From Xenophilus sp. Marseille-Q4582 (GTDB lineage: Bacteria; Pseudomonadota; Gammaproteobacteria; Burkholderiales; Burkholderiaceae_C): a stretch of 64,000 nt of DNA. Below, piece by piece: positions 48,612 through 57,251 of the stretch. The notes under the pieces are model-generated. The model made no database searches. It worked only from the letters and a program-made list of their open reading frames with translations, and was not told where the DNA came from. The number at the start of each line of letters is the position of its first letter. The first letter of the stretch is position 1. The stretch is from contig NZ_CAKAKO010000001.1 in NCBI RefSeq assembly GCF_916700565.1, forward strand, positions 310,001 through 374,000, in the 5' to 3' direction. The position numbers and the translations under genes were made by a program.

Positions 48612-48688
48612 GGGCCGTTAGCTCAGTTGGTCAGAGCAGGGGACTCATAATCCCTTGGTCGCTGGTTCAAGTCCAGCACGGCCTACCA
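48612..48688 (+). tRNA. tRNA with CAU anticodon, best read as tRNA-Ile2 (lysidine type)
   Basis: A 77-base cloverleaf with encoded CCA. The acceptor GGGCCGT pairs with ACGGCCT (terminal G-U), the anticodon loop is CTCATAA (CAU) in stem GGGGA/TCCCT, and the T arm GCTGG-TTCAAGT-CCAGC is perfect. From memory of E. coli ileX, the anticodon-to-T-arm part (ending CTTGGTCGCTGG, TTCAAGTCCAGC) matches tRNA-Ile2 rather than elongator tRNA-Met. In that case C34 is changed to lysidine by TilS to read AUA. Automated tools often call such genes tRNA-Met. Confidence 0.9.
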
Positions 48689-48771
48689 AGTGACCTGGTG
48701 GTCCGGAGATCCAAAAAGAAAACAAGAAGATCTAGAGGAGTGCTGAAAAGCACGCTATACTAGATAGCTTA

Positions 48772-48848
48772 GCGGCTGTAGCTCAGCTGGATAGAGTACT
48801 TGGCTACGAACCAAGGGGTCGTGGGTTCGATTCCTGCCAGCCGCACCA
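48772..48848 (+). tRNA. tRNA-Arg (anticodon ACG)
   Basis: A 77-base cloverleaf with encoded CCA. The acceptor GCGGCTG pairs with CAGCCGC, the anticodon stem TTGG/CCAA holds loop CTACGAA, and the T loop is TTCGATT. ACG is expected to be edited to ICG to read CGU/C/A. TATACT at 48756-48761 could be a -10 element, but the two tRNAs may also share the upstream promoter. A small hairpin GTGCT-GAAA-AGCAC (48740-48753) lies between them. Confidence 0.96.
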
Positions 48849-48855
48849 AACGGAT

Positions 48856-48887
48856 AGCCCCGGAACAGTGATGTTCCGGGGCTTTTT
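48856..48887 (+). terminator. Rho-independent terminator after tRNA-Arg
   Basis: AGCCCCGGAACA-GTGA-TGTTCCGGGGCT is a perfect 12-bp stem followed by TTTTT, 7 bases after the tRNA. Confidence 0.93.
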
Positions 48888-48935
48888 CCTTTTCCGCTTC
48901 CATTTTTGCTTTCTCTTTTTGGGGGACGATCGGGT

Positions 48936-49493
48936 ATGAGCAAGGCCTTCACCAAGGAAAGCGACGCAGAGGACGACGAGCTCGATGCCGGGCTGCCGCC
49001 CCTGCCCGCCGGGGGCAAGAACTACATCACGCCCTCGGGGTACGCGCGGCTGCGCGCGGAACTGCTGGACCTGATGGACAACGAGCGGCCCAAGGTGGTC
49101 GAGGCCGTCCATTGGGCCGCCAAGAACGGCGACCGCTCCGAGAATGGCGATTACCTGTACGGCAAGAAGCGCCTGCGCGAGATCGACCGGCGAATCCGCT
49201 TTCTCACGCGCCGGCTCGAAATCGCCGAGGTGACCGACCCGTCGCTGCACCATGGCGGCGATCAGGTGTTCTTCGGCGCCACGGTGCGCTATGTCGACGA
49301 AGACGGGGCCGAGAGCGTCGTGACCATCCTCGGCATCGACGAAGCGCAAAGCGCGCAGGGGCAGGTGAGCTGGGTCTCGCCGGTGGCGCGCGCGCTGCTA
49401 AAGGCGCGCGTGGGCGACGTCGTGCGCCTGGTCACGCCCGCGGGCACGCGCGAGATCGAGGTGCTGTCGGTCGACTATCCGGCGCCGGGCTGA
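48936..49493 (+). CDS. greB: Transcription elongation factor GreB
   Basis: GreB rescues backtracked RNA polymerase by stimulating cleavage of the 3' RNA end. The 185-residue protein has YITPSGYARLRAELLDLM (coiled-coil tip side), the NGDYLYGKKRLREIDRRIRF segment, which is GreB-like (GDYxYGKK), and the C-terminal FKBP-like domain. The N-terminal extension of about 30 residues is acidic. The start at 48936 follows GGGGGACGA; an ATG at 48906 is possible but sits in the T-rich terminator trailer. Confidence 0.94.
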   Translation: MSKAFTKESDAEDDELDAGLPPLPAGGKNYITPSGYARLRAELLDLMDNERPKVVEAVHWAAKNGDRSENGDYLYGKKRLREIDRRIRFLTRRLEIAEVTDPSLHHGGDQVFFGATVRYVDEDGAESVVTILGIDEAQSAQGQVSWVSPVARALLKARVGDVVRLVTPAGTREIEVLSVDYPAPG

Positions 49494-49524
49494 GCCCGCG
49501 CCGCGCCAGGCCTGCCGGGCGGCC

Positions 49525-51783
49525 TCAGGCCGAGGGCAGGATGCGCCCGGCCTTGAGCACCGAGGGCGTGCGGCGCACGGCGCGCAGCACGTTGTCCATG
49601 TGCGCGCGGTCCTGTACCGCCACGACGAAGCGCAGCTCGATGGCGTCCTGCGCCGCGTCCTCGGGCATCTCCACGTGCGTGATGTCGGCTTCGGCGCCGG
49701 CCAGTGTGGCCGCCACGCGCGCGAGCACGCCCTTGTCGTTGCGCACGGCCACCAAGAGCCCGGTCTCGAAGGCGCGCACGGGTTCGTCCGCCCATTCCAC
49801 GCTGATGAAGCGCTCGCTGTCCTTGTGGTGCAGGCGTTGCGCGACGCCGCAGACGTCCACGTGCACGACCAGTCCTTCGCCATGGCCGAGGTACCCGACG
49901 ATGGCGTCGCCCGGAATGGGGCGGCAGCAGGGCGCGAAACGCACCGAGGAGTTCTCGCTGCCGTCCAGCGTGACGCCGCCCTGCGACACGGTTTCGTGCG
50001 CCGTGAAGCGCTCGCGCGTGAGCATCAGCGCGTCGGGGCGCTCGCCACGCTCGGCCATCAGCGCCATGAGCCGCTTGGCCACGATGGTGGCGATGCGGCG
50101 GCCCAGGCCGATGTCGGTCAGCAGTTCGGCGCGGTTGCGGTTGCCGGTGAAGCGCAGCAGCTTGTCCCACAGCGGCTGCTGCTCGGGCGTGTCCTCGGGC
50201 AGCCGGCCCAGGCCTTCGGCGCGCAGCGCCTGCGTGAGCAGCTTCTCGCCCAGGCCTTCGGACTCGGCCTGTTCCAGCGTCTTGAGGTAGTGGCGGATCT
50301 TGGAGCGCGCACGGCCCGTGCGCACGAAGCCCAGCCAGGCCGGGTTCGGCGTGGACACCGGCGCGGTGATCACCTCCACCACGTCGCCGTTCTTCAGTTC
50401 GGTGCGCAGTGGCACCTGCTCGCCGTTGATGCGGGCGGCCGAGGTGTGGTCGCCGATGTTGGTGTGGATCGCGTAGGCGAAGTCGACCACCGTGGCGCCA
50501 CGCGGCAGGGCCATGATTTCGCTCTTGGGCGTGAACACGTAGACCGCGTCGGGGAACAGGTCCACCTTCACGTGGTCCCAGAACTCGGCGGCGTCGCGCG
50601 TTTCGTCCTGGATGTCGAGCAGCGACTGCAGCCACTTGGCGCTCAGGCGCTCGGCCCCCGTGTCGGTGGTGTTCGACGCCTTGTAGAGCCAGTGCGCGGC
50701 GACGCCCGATTCGGCCACGAGGTGCATGGCCTCGGTGCGCAGCTGGAACTCCACGTTCACGCCCGAGGGGCCGACCAGGGTGGTGTGCAGCGACTGGTAG
50801 CCGTTGAGCTTGGTGATCGCGATGTGGTCCTTGAACTTGCCCGGCAGCGGCTTGTAGAGCTGGTGCAGGATGCCCAGGCCCGTGTAGCAGGCCGTGACGT
50901 TGGGCAGGATCAGCCGGAAGCCGTAGATGTCCGTCACCTCGGCGAAGCTCAGGTGCTTCTCGTCCATCTTGCGGTAGATGGAGTAGAGCGTCTTCTCGCG
51001 CCCGGCGATGCGCAACTGCATGTCGGCGGCCGCGAAAGCGGCTTCCACGTCGCGCTGCACTTTCTGGATCAGGTCGCGCCGGCGGTTGCGCGCCTTGGCC
51101 ACGGCCTTGGACAGGATGGCGTAGCGCCAGGGCCGCAGGTGGCGAAAGCACAGGTCCTGCAGTTCGCGGTAGGTCTGGTTCAGGCCCAGCCGGTAGGCGA
51201 TGGGCGCGTAGATGTCCAGCGTCTCGCGCGAGATGCGGGCCCATTTCTCGCGCGGCGCGTCCGACAGCGTGCGCATGTTGTGGGTGCGGTCGGCCAGCTT
51301 GACCAGGATCACGCGCACGTCCCGCGCCATGGCCAGCAGCATCTTGCGGAAGGACTCGGCCTGGTTTTCCTCGCGCGTGTTGAACTGCAGCTTGTCGAGC
51401 TTGGTCAGCCCGTCCACCAGTTCGGCCACCGGCGCGCCGAAGCGCTCGACCAGATCGGCCTTGGTGACGCCGCAGTCTTCCATCGCGTCGTGCAGCAAGG
51501 CGGCCATCAGGGCCTGGGCGTCCAGCTTCCATTCCGTGCACTGGGCCGCCACCGCGATCGGGTGGGTGATGTAGGGCTCACCGCTGTTGCGCAACTGGCC
51601 CAGATGGGCCTCGTCGGCGAAACGGTAGGCACGGCGGACCAGTTCGACGTCTTCCGCGCTCAGGTAATCCAGCCGGTCCAGCAGGGCCGCGAAGCTGGCA
51701 GCGGCCGCGTTGAGGGCCGCGGGCCGGCCCGACGGCAGGCTGCCGGCCGAAGGCCTGGACTCGGGTTGAACGACGGCACTCAT
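49525..51783 (-). CDS. spoT: Bifunctional (p)ppGpp synthetase/hydrolase SpoT
   Basis: A 752-residue RelA/SpoT homologue controlling the stringent response. The HD hydrolase domain has THPIAVA and LLHDAMEDCGVT (residues about 70-100), so it can hydrolyse ppGpp. The synthetase domain has YRKMDEKHLSFAEVTDIYGF and KLNGYQSLHTTLVGPSG (about 240-330). TGS (FTPKSEIMALPRGATVVDFA) and a C-terminal ACT domain complete it. The start at 51783 fits the family; a terminator separates it from the upstream rpoZ gene, so spoT needs its own promoter even though rpoZ-spoT adjacency is conserved. Confidence 0.96.
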   Translation of the reverse strand: MSAVVQPESRPSAGSLPSGRPAALNAAAASFAALLDRLDYLSAEDVELVRRAYRFADEAHLGQLRNSGEPYITHPIAVAAQCTEWKLDAQALMAALLHDAMEDCGVTKADLVERFGAPVAELVDGLTKLDKLQFNTREENQAESFRKMLLAMARDVRVILVKLADRTHNMRTLSDAPREKWARISRETLDIYAPIAYRLGLNQTYRELQDLCFRHLRPWRYAILSKAVAKARNRRRDLIQKVQRDVEAAFAAADMQLRIAGREKTLYSIYRKMDEKHLSFAEVTDIYGFRLILPNVTACYTGLGILHQLYKPLPGKFKDHIAITKLNGYQSLHTTLVGPSGVNVEFQLRTEAMHLVAESGVAAHWLYKASNTTDTGAERLSAKWLQSLLDIQDETRDAAEFWDHVKVDLFPDAVYVFTPKSEIMALPRGATVVDFAYAIHTNIGDHTSAARINGEQVPLRTELKNGDVVEVITAPVSTPNPAWLGFVRTGRARSKIRHYLKTLEQAESEGLGEKLLTQALRAEGLGRLPEDTPEQQPLWDKLLRFTGNRNRAELLTDIGLGRRIATIVAKRLMALMAERGERPDALMLTRERFTAHETVSQGGVTLDGSENSSVRFAPCCRPIPGDAIVGYLGHGEGLVVHVDVCGVAQRLHHKDSERFISVEWADEPVRAFETGLLVAVRNDKGVLARVAATLAGAEADITHVEMPEDAAQDAIELRFVVAVQDRAHMDNVLRAVRRTPSVLKAGRILPSA

Positions 51784-51827
51784 GGTGCCGACTTTAGCAA
51801 GACCGCCGGGCCGGCCGGGCCGGGCAC

Positions 51828-51852
51828 AAAAAAAGCACCGCAAGCGGTGCTT
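51828..51852 (-). terminator. Rho-independent terminator after rpoZ
   Basis: On the minus strand AAGCACCG-CTTG-CGGTGCTT is followed by seven T in total. It lies about 45 bases past the rpoZ stop and 45 bases before spoT. Confidence 0.9.
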
Positions 51853-51894
51853 CTTTCGCAGGGGGCCGGCAGGGCCCGCCGGCGCGGCCCGGGC

Positions 51895-52098
51895 TCAGCC
51901 CGGCACCTTCTTGAGCATCTCCAGGCCGATCTTGCCGTCGGCGATCTCGCGCAGCGCCGTGACGGCCGGCTTGTTCTTGCTCTCGATCTTGGGCGCATGG
52001 CCCTGGCTCAGCATGCGGGCGCGGTAGGTGGCGGCCAGCACGAGCTGGAAACGGTTGGGGATCTGCTCCAGGCAGTCTTCGACGGTGATGCGGGCCAT
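51895..52098 (-). CDS. rpoZ: RNA polymerase omega subunit
   Basis: The 67-residue omega subunit helps fold beta' and, in other proteobacteria, forms part of a ppGpp site on RNA polymerase. It has the family start [31 protein letters not shown] and [16 protein letters not shown]. It follows gmk by 24 bases and lies before spoT, as in many proteobacteria. Length is somewhat shorter than E. coli omega (91). Confidence 0.97.
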   Translation of the reverse strand: MARITVEDCLEQIPNRFQLVLAATYRARMLSQGHAPKIESKNKPAVTALREIADGKIGLEMLKKVPG

Positions 52099-52122
52099 GG
52101 AATCTCTCTTGAGTGAGATGGA

Positions 52123-52755
52123 TCAGGAAATGTTCAGTGCCGCGAAGGTGTCGGCACGGGCGCGGCGCTGGGCAACGTAGCGCAGGCGCTGCGCATGAAC
52201 GATGGTCTTCAGATCGAAAAGCGCGCGCTCGAAAAGCTCGTTGATTATAACGAAGTCGAAGCGGCTGGCCTGGGCCATCTCCTCGGCGGCATTGGCCAGC
52301 CGCAGCTCGATGACCTCGGGCGAGTCCTCGCCGCGGCGCTCCAGCCGCGAACGCAGCTCTTCCCAGCTGGGCGGCAGGATGAAGATCAGCACGGCGTTGG
52401 CGAACACCTCGCGGATCTGCAGCGCGCCCTGGAAGTCGATCTCCAGCAGCACGTCGGCGCCCTGGGCCACGCGGTCCTCGATGGCCTTCTTGGAGGTGCC
52501 ATAGCGGTGGCCATGCACATGGGCCCATTCCACGAAGCCGTTGGCAGCCACCATGGCATCGAACTCGGAAGCCGAGACGAAGAAGTATTCGCGCCCGTGC
52601 TTTTCCTGGCCCCGCGGCGAGCGCGTGGTGTGCGACACCGACGGCTGCACGGCCGAATCCAGCTCCATCAGCGCCTTCACCAGGCTGGATTTGCCGGCCC
52701 CGCTGGGCGCCGCGACGACGAAGATGTTGCCTGGATATTCCATGGAGGGGCTCAT
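52123..52755 (-). CDS. gmk: Guanylate kinase
   Basis: Gmk converts GMP to GDP with ATP. The 210-residue protein has the P-loop [19 protein letters not shown], the GMP-binding [19 protein letters not shown] and [11 protein letters not shown]. The start at 52755 overlaps the yicC stop (ATGA); the in-frame Met four codons later (MEYPG) is an alternative. It is in an operon yicC-gmk-rpoZ. Confidence 0.96.
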   Translation of the reverse strand: MSPSMEYPGNIFVVAAPSGAGKSSLVKALMELDSAVQPSVSHTTRSPRGQEKHGREYFFVSASEFDAMVAANGFVEWAHVHGHRYGTSKKAIEDRVAQGADVLLEIDFQGALQIREVFANAVLIFILPPSWEELRSRLERRGEDSPEVIELRLANAAEEMAQASRFDFVIINELFERALFDLKTIVHAQRLRYVAQRRARADTFAALNIS

Positions 52756-53666
52756 TCGATGTTCTGGACCTGCTCGCGCATCTGCTCGATCAGCACTTTC
52801 ATGTCCACGCCGATGCGCGTCAACTCCAGCGCCGCGGACTTGGAGCCCAGCGTGTTGGCCTCGCGGTGCAGTTCCTGGATCAGGAAATCCAGGCGCTTGC
52901 CGATCTCGCCGCCCTGGGCGAGCAGACGCTCGATCTCGTCGAGATGGGCGTTCAGGCGCGTCAGCTCCTCGGCCACGTCGATGCGGATGGCGAAAGCCGT
53001 GGCCTCGGCCAGGGCGCGGTCCTGCGCGGCCTCGGGCGCGGCCTGGCCGGCCAGGCCCATGGCCTCGTTCCAACGCTCGAGGAAGCGGGCGCGCTGCTGC
53101 TCCACCAGGCGCGGCACGATGGGCTGGGCCTGCTGCGCCAGCGTGCGCAGGCTGTCCAGGCGGTCGCGCAGCATGGCGACCAGCTGCTCGCCTTCGCGGG
53201 CCCGGGCTTCGGTGAGCGCGTCCACCACCTGGGCGGCGGTGCCCAGCACGTCGAATTCGGCCGCCGGCGGCCGGGCGCCGTCATTGGCGGCCAGGCGCAG
53301 CACGTCGGCCACGCTCAGCTCGGCGGCGTGCGGAAGCCAGGCCTTGATCGCGTCCTGCGCGGCATTGAGGCGCTGCAGCAGCCGCGCGGAGGGCTCGGCG
53401 ATGCCGCCGGTGCCGCCGTTGTCGATGCCCGCGCGCAGTTCCACCTTGCCGCGCTTCAAGCGGCGCGTGAGCAGTTCGCGCAGGGCGGGCTCGTGCTGCC
53501 GCAGCTCTTCCGAGAGCTTGAAGCTCAGGTCCAGGAAGCGGCTGTTGACGGCCCGGATCTCCAGGCCCAGCCGCCCGCCGGGCGCGCTGCGCGCATCGCC
53601 GTCCTGGGGACTGCCGACAGGGCCGCTCTGGCCGCTGGCGTAGCCGGTCATGCTGTAGACTGCCAT
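52752..53666 (-). CDS. YicC-family endoribonuclease
   Basis: A 304-residue YicC/YloC protein; E. coli YicC promotes RyhB decay and related proteins show endoribonuclease activity. Visible marks are [13 protein letters not shown] at the N-terminus, [20 protein letters not shown] and the C-terminal DUF1732 region ending in [20 protein letters not shown] with an [19 protein letters not shown] helix. It is first in yicC-gmk-rpoZ. The start at 53666 gives the family N-terminus; an ATG-like site at 53762 does not. Confidence 0.93.
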   Translation of the reverse strand: MAVYSMTGYASGQSGPVGSPQDGDARSAPGGRLGLEIRAVNSRFLDLSFKLSEELRQHEPALRELLTRRLKRGKVELRAGIDNGGTGGIAEPSARLLQRLNAAQDAIKAWLPHAAELSVADVLRLAANDGARPPAAEFDVLGTAAQVVDALTEARAREGEQLVAMLRDRLDSLRTLAQQAQPIVPRLVEQQRARFLERWNEAMGLAGQAAPEAAQDRALAEATAFAIRIDVAEELTRLNAHLDEIERLLAQGGEIGKRLDFLIQELHREANTLGSKSAALELTRIGVDMKVLIEQMREQVQNIE

Positions 53667-53824
53667 GGAGCCTCGCCGTCCTTCCTCGGGTTGCGTGCCC
53701 GGCGCGATGGGCGCAGTTGCAAGGCCTGCACGGCCCGCGCCCCTGCGGGCGCCCAGGTGCAACCGGCAGAGGGCGGCCCCGCGTTCGCTTGCCGCTCCCC
53801 CGCCTTCGGGCGAAACTCCCGATT

Positions 53825-54832
53825 ATGTCAAAGGTCAAACCGTCGCCTCTGCTGCCTGACACGGTCATCGGCGGCTACCGCATCGTGCGCCGCCTGTCGG
53901 CCGGCGGTTTCGGCGTGGTCTATCTGGCGGTCGACCAGAACGGCCAGCAGGTGGCGATCAAGGAATACCTGCCGTCCTCGCTGGCCACGCGTGCGCCGGG
54001 CGAGCTGGCGCCGCAGGTGCCGCCCGAGAAGCTGTCGCTCTACCGCCTGGGCCTCAAGAGCTTCTTCGAGGAAGGGCGCTCGCTCGCGCAGATCTCGCAC
54101 GCCTCGGTGGTGAGCGTGCTCAATTTCTTCCGCGAGAACGAGACCGTCTACATGGTGATGAACTACCTGGACGGCGCCACGCTGCAGGACTTCATCGTCA
54201 CCGCGCGCGACCTGAAGAAGGCCAAGGTCTTCCGCGAATCGACGATCCGCTCGCTGTTCGACGAGATCCTGCGCGGGCTGCGCGTGGTGCACCAGCACAA
54301 GATGCTGCACCTGGACATCAAGCCGGCGAACATCTTCGTCACCGACGACGACCGCGCGGTGATGATCGACTTCGGCGCCGCGCGCGAAGTGCTGAGCAAG
54401 GAAGGCAACTTCATCCGGCCCATGTACACGCCCGGCTTTGCCGCGCCCGAGATGTACCGGCGCGATTCGTCCATGGGCCCGTGGACCGACATCTACGCCA
54501 TCGGCGCCTGCATGTACGCCTGCATGCATGGCTATCCGCCCAACGACGCGCCGCAGCGCATCGAGAAGGACCGCCTCTCGCTGTCGCTGTCGCGCCTGCG
54601 CGGCGTCTATTCGGACGACCTGATCGAAGTCGTCGAATGGTGCATGACGCTGGATCCGCTGTCGCGCCCGCAGTCCGTGTTCGCGCTGCAGAAGGAACTG
54701 AGCCGCGAAGGCGAGCGCCGCTACACGCGGTTGTCCGTGAGCGAAAAGATGCGCCTGTCCATCGACAACATGCGCGCTGCCGACAAGAAGCCGCTGCCCA
54801 AGGCCGTGGCGCCCACGACCCGTCCCTCCTGA
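53825..54832 (+). CDS. Serine/threonine protein kinase
   Basis: A 335-residue Hanks-type kinase. It shows the Gly-rich loop RRLSAGGFGVVYLA, the ATP Lys in VAIKEYLP, the catalytic loop HLDIKPANIF, MIDFGAAREV (DFG) and PGFAAPEMY (APE). The catalytic loop reads HLD where most kinases have HRD, so it is a non-RD kinase that may not need activation-loop phosphorylation. There is no transmembrane segment. The tail after about 290 is short and basic. A PP2C phosphatase gene follows after 39 bases, forming a kinase-phosphatase pair. Confidence 0.94.
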   Translation: MSKVKPSPLLPDTVIGGYRIVRRLSAGGFGVVYLAVDQNGQQVAIKEYLPSSLATRAPGELAPQVPPEKLSLYRLGLKSFFEEGRSLAQISHASVVSVLNFFRENETVYMVMNYLDGATLQDFIVTARDLKKAKVFRESTIRSLFDEILRGLRVVHQHKMLHLDIKPANIFVTDDDRAVMIDFGAAREVLSKEGNFIRPMYTPGFAAPEMYRRDSSMGPWTDIYAIGACMYACMHGYPPNDAPQRIEKDRLSLSLSRLRGVYSDDLIEVVEWCMTLDPLSRPQSVFALQKELSREGERRYTRLSVSEKMRLSIDNMRAADKKPLPKAVAPTTRPS

Positions 54833-54871
54833 GGTGATCGCGATGCTTTGCCGACCGATGCAGGTGTGCGC

Positions 54872-55771
54872 ATGAAGTTCTCCGTGTTCCAGGTCACGCG
54901 CAAGGGCGGCCGGCCGAAGAACGAGGACCGCATGGGCTACTGCTATACGCGGGAATCGGGCCTGTTCGTGCTGGCCGACGGCATGGGCGGCCACCCTGAA
55001 GGCGAGGTCGCGGCGCAGCTGACGCTGCAGACGATCGCCGCGCTGCACCAGCGCGATGCGCGTCCTGCGCTCAAGGACGTCAAGTCCTTCCTGGCCTCGG
55101 CCGTGATGAGTGCGCACCAGCAGATCATGCGCTACGCCAGCGCCAAGGCCATGCTCGACACGCCGCGCACCACCGTGGTGGCGGCCGTGCTGCAGGACGG
55201 CCGCGCGACCTGGATCCATTGCGGCGATTCGCGCCTGTACGTGGTGCGCGCGGGCCAGCTGCTCACGCGCACGCGCGACCATTCGCATGCGGAGCGCCCC
55301 CGCCCGCCGGGCAGCACCGAGCCCGTCAACCGCAACCTGCTGCTGACCTGCCTGGGCTCGCCCAGCACGCCGCTGTTCGAGGTGTCCCAGCCGCTGGAGC
55401 TGCAGCAGGGCGACCGGCTCATGCTGTGCTCCGACGGCATCTGGGGCGTGCTGGACGACGCGCTGATCGCCCGCACGCTGGCCAGCCGGCCGGTGTCCGA
55501 TGCGGCGCCCGAGCTGGTCGAAATGGCGCTGCGCCGCGGCGGCACCACGGGCGACAATGCCACGCTGATCGCCATCGAATGGGAAACGCCGGATGCGGCG
55601 GGCGGACGAGGCATCTCGACCGACACCATCAGCGACGACGTGTTTGCCTCCACCATCCAGGCTGGCATGCCCACCGACGGTGAGCTCGACGACCTGGACG
55701 ACGACGCCATCGAGCGCTCCATCGCCGAGATCAACGAGGCGATCCGGCGCTCGGCCGCAAAGCGCGGCTGA
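54872..55771 (+). CDS. PP2C-family protein phosphatase
   Basis: A 299-residue metal-dependent Ser/Thr phosphatase. Motifs for the two-metal site are NEDRMGY, LADGMGGHPEGE, CGDSRLYVV, CSDGIWGVLDD and GDNATLIAIE. The C-terminal 55 residues are acidic (DDLDDDAIERSIAEI) outside the catalytic core. It most likely reverses phosphorylation by the kinase just upstream. The start at 54872 (MKFSVFQVT) fits PP2C proteins of this type; a TTG 24 bases upstream is less likely. Confidence 0.93.
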   Translation: MKFSVFQVTRKGGRPKNEDRMGYCYTRESGLFVLADGMGGHPEGEVAAQLTLQTIAALHQRDARPALKDVKSFLASAVMSAHQQIMRYASAKAMLDTPRTTVVAAVLQDGRATWIHCGDSRLYVVRAGQLLTRTRDHSHAERPRPPGSTEPVNRNLLLTCLGSPSTPLFEVSQPLELQQGDRLMLCSDGIWGVLDDALIARTLASRPVSDAAPELVEMALRRGGTTGDNATLIAIEWETPDAAGGRGISTDTISDDVFASTIQAGMPTDGELDDLDDDAIERSIAEINEAIRRSAAKRG

Positions 55772-55906
55772 GCGCGCGGGCGGCGTTCATCGCCGCGACC
55801 GACAATCCACGGCTCGCCCGGCGCATGGGCGCGGCCGGCCGGCGGATGCCACGGGGCTGGCCCCTGGCACCTGCGTCCTGTTTCCCCTGATTTCCAGACT
55901 GTTGCC

Positions 55907-56638
55907 ATGACCCCTTTCCTCCGCTCCGGCGCGCGTGCCGCCGATCAGCTGCGTCCCGTGCGCATCACGCGCGGCTTCACCATCCATGCCGAGGGCTCGG
56001 TGCTCATCGAATTCGGCCAGACGCGCGTGCTGTGCACCGCCTCCGTCGAAGAGAAGGTGCCGCCGCACAAGAAGGGCAGCGGCGAAGGCTGGGTGACGGC
56101 CGAGTACGGCATGCTGCCGCGCGCCACGCACACGCGCGGCAGCCGTGAAGCGGCCAAGGGCAAGCAGAGCGGCCGCACGCAGGAGATCCAGCGCCTGATC
56201 GGCCGATCGATGCGCGCCGTGTTCGACCTGGCCGCCCTGGGCGAGCGCACCATCCACCTGGACTGCGACGTGCTGCAGGCCGACGGCGGCACGCGCACCG
56301 CGGCCATCACGGGCGCCTTCGTGGCCGCGCAGGACGCCGTGAACAAGCTGATCGCCCAGGGCCTTCTCACGGCCTCACCCATCAAGGACCACGTGGCGGC
56401 CGTGTCGGTGGGCATCGTCGAGGGGATGCCGCTGCTGGACCTGGAATACACCGAGGACTCGGCCTGCGACACCGACATGAACGTGGTGATGACCGGCGCC
56501 GGCCATTTCGTGGAAGTGCAGGGCACGGCCGAAGGCGCGGCTTTCACGCGCGAAGAAATGAACCAGCTGCTGGCCCTGGCCGAGAAGGGCATCGGCGAAC
56601 TGGTCATCGCGCAGCGCCAGTCGCTGGCCGCGGCCTGA
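55907..56638 (+). CDS. rph: Ribonuclease PH
   Basis: RNase PH is a phosphorolytic exoribonuclease that trims tRNA 3' ends and degrades structured RNA. The 243-residue protein shows [29 protein letters not shown], the phosphate-binding MLPRATHTR and [15 protein letters not shown], and [18 protein letters not shown]. Full length (E. coli K-12 carries a frameshifted copy). It heads rph-rdgB-hemW; rdgB follows after 10 bases. Confidence 0.97.
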   Translation: MTPFLRSGARAADQLRPVRITRGFTIHAEGSVLIEFGQTRVLCTASVEEKVPPHKKGSGEGWVTAEYGMLPRATHTRGSREAAKGKQSGRTQEIQRLIGRSMRAVFDLAALGERTIHLDCDVLQADGGTRTAAITGAFVAAQDAVNKLIAQGLLTASPIKDHVAAVSVGIVEGMPLLDLEYTEDSACDTDMNVVMTGAGHFVEVQGTAEGAAFTREEMNQLLALAEKGIGELVIAQRQSLAAA

Positions 56639-56648
56639 GGACGGCGGC

Positions 56649-57251
56649 ATGAAGCTGGTCCTGGCCTCCAACAACGCGGGCAAGCTGGCCGAGCTGCAGC
56701 AGCTCTTCGCGCCGCTGGGCGTGACGCTGGTGCGCCAGGCCGAGCTGGGCGTGGGCGAAGCCGAGGAGCCCTTCCGCACCTTCGTCGAGAACGCGCTGGC
56801 CAAGGCCCGCCATGCGAGCGCCGCCACCGGCCTGCCCGCCATGGCCGACGACGCGGGCCTGTGTGTCGACGCCTTCGGCGGCCTGCCGGGCGTGGACACG
56901 GCCTACTACGCCACGCAGTTCGGCTACGCGAAGGGCGATGCGAACAACGTGCGCGCCCTGCTCGAGCAGATGCAGGGCGTGCAGCAGCGCCGCGCGGCCC
57001 TGGTCAGCACGCTCGTCGCGCTGCGCAGCGCCGACGACCCGGAACCGCTGATCGCCGTCGGCCGCGCCGTGGGCGAGATCACGCGCGCGCCCGTCGGCGA
57101 TAACGGCTTCGGCTTCGACCCGGTGATGTTCCTGCCCGAGCTGGGCCGCACCTTCGCGCAGTTGAGCGCCGAAGACAAGAACGCGCGCAGCCATCGCGGC
57201 CAGGCGGCCCGCGCCATGCTGGCGCTGATGCGCGAGCGGTGGATGGCATGA
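56649..57251 (+). CDS. rdgB: dITP/XTP pyrophosphatase (RdgB/HAM1)
   Basis: Hydrolyses dITP, ITP and XTP to monophosphates, keeping damaged purines out of nucleic acids. The 200-residue protein has the N-terminal ASNNAGKLAELQQLF, FVENALAKARHASAATG, ADDAGLCVDAFGGLPGVDTA and the C-terminal GFGFDPVMFLPELG and SHRGQA. It is between rph and hemW, and its stop overlaps the hemW ATG. Confidence 0.97.
   Translation: MKLVLASNNAGKLAELQQLFAPLGVTLVRQAELGVGEAEEPFRTFVENALAKARHASAATGLPAMADDAGLCVDAFGGLPGVDTAYYATQFGYAKGDANNVRALLEQMQGVQQRRAALVSTLVALRSADDPEPLIAVGRAVGEITRAPVGDNGFGFDPVMFLPELGRTFAQLSAEDKNARSHRGQAARAMLALMRERWMA

Noticed and set aside
53717-53824. Longer N-terminus for the Ser/Thr kinase
   Set aside because: The added residues are low-complexity and GC-biased; the kinase fold begins soon after the Met at 53825.
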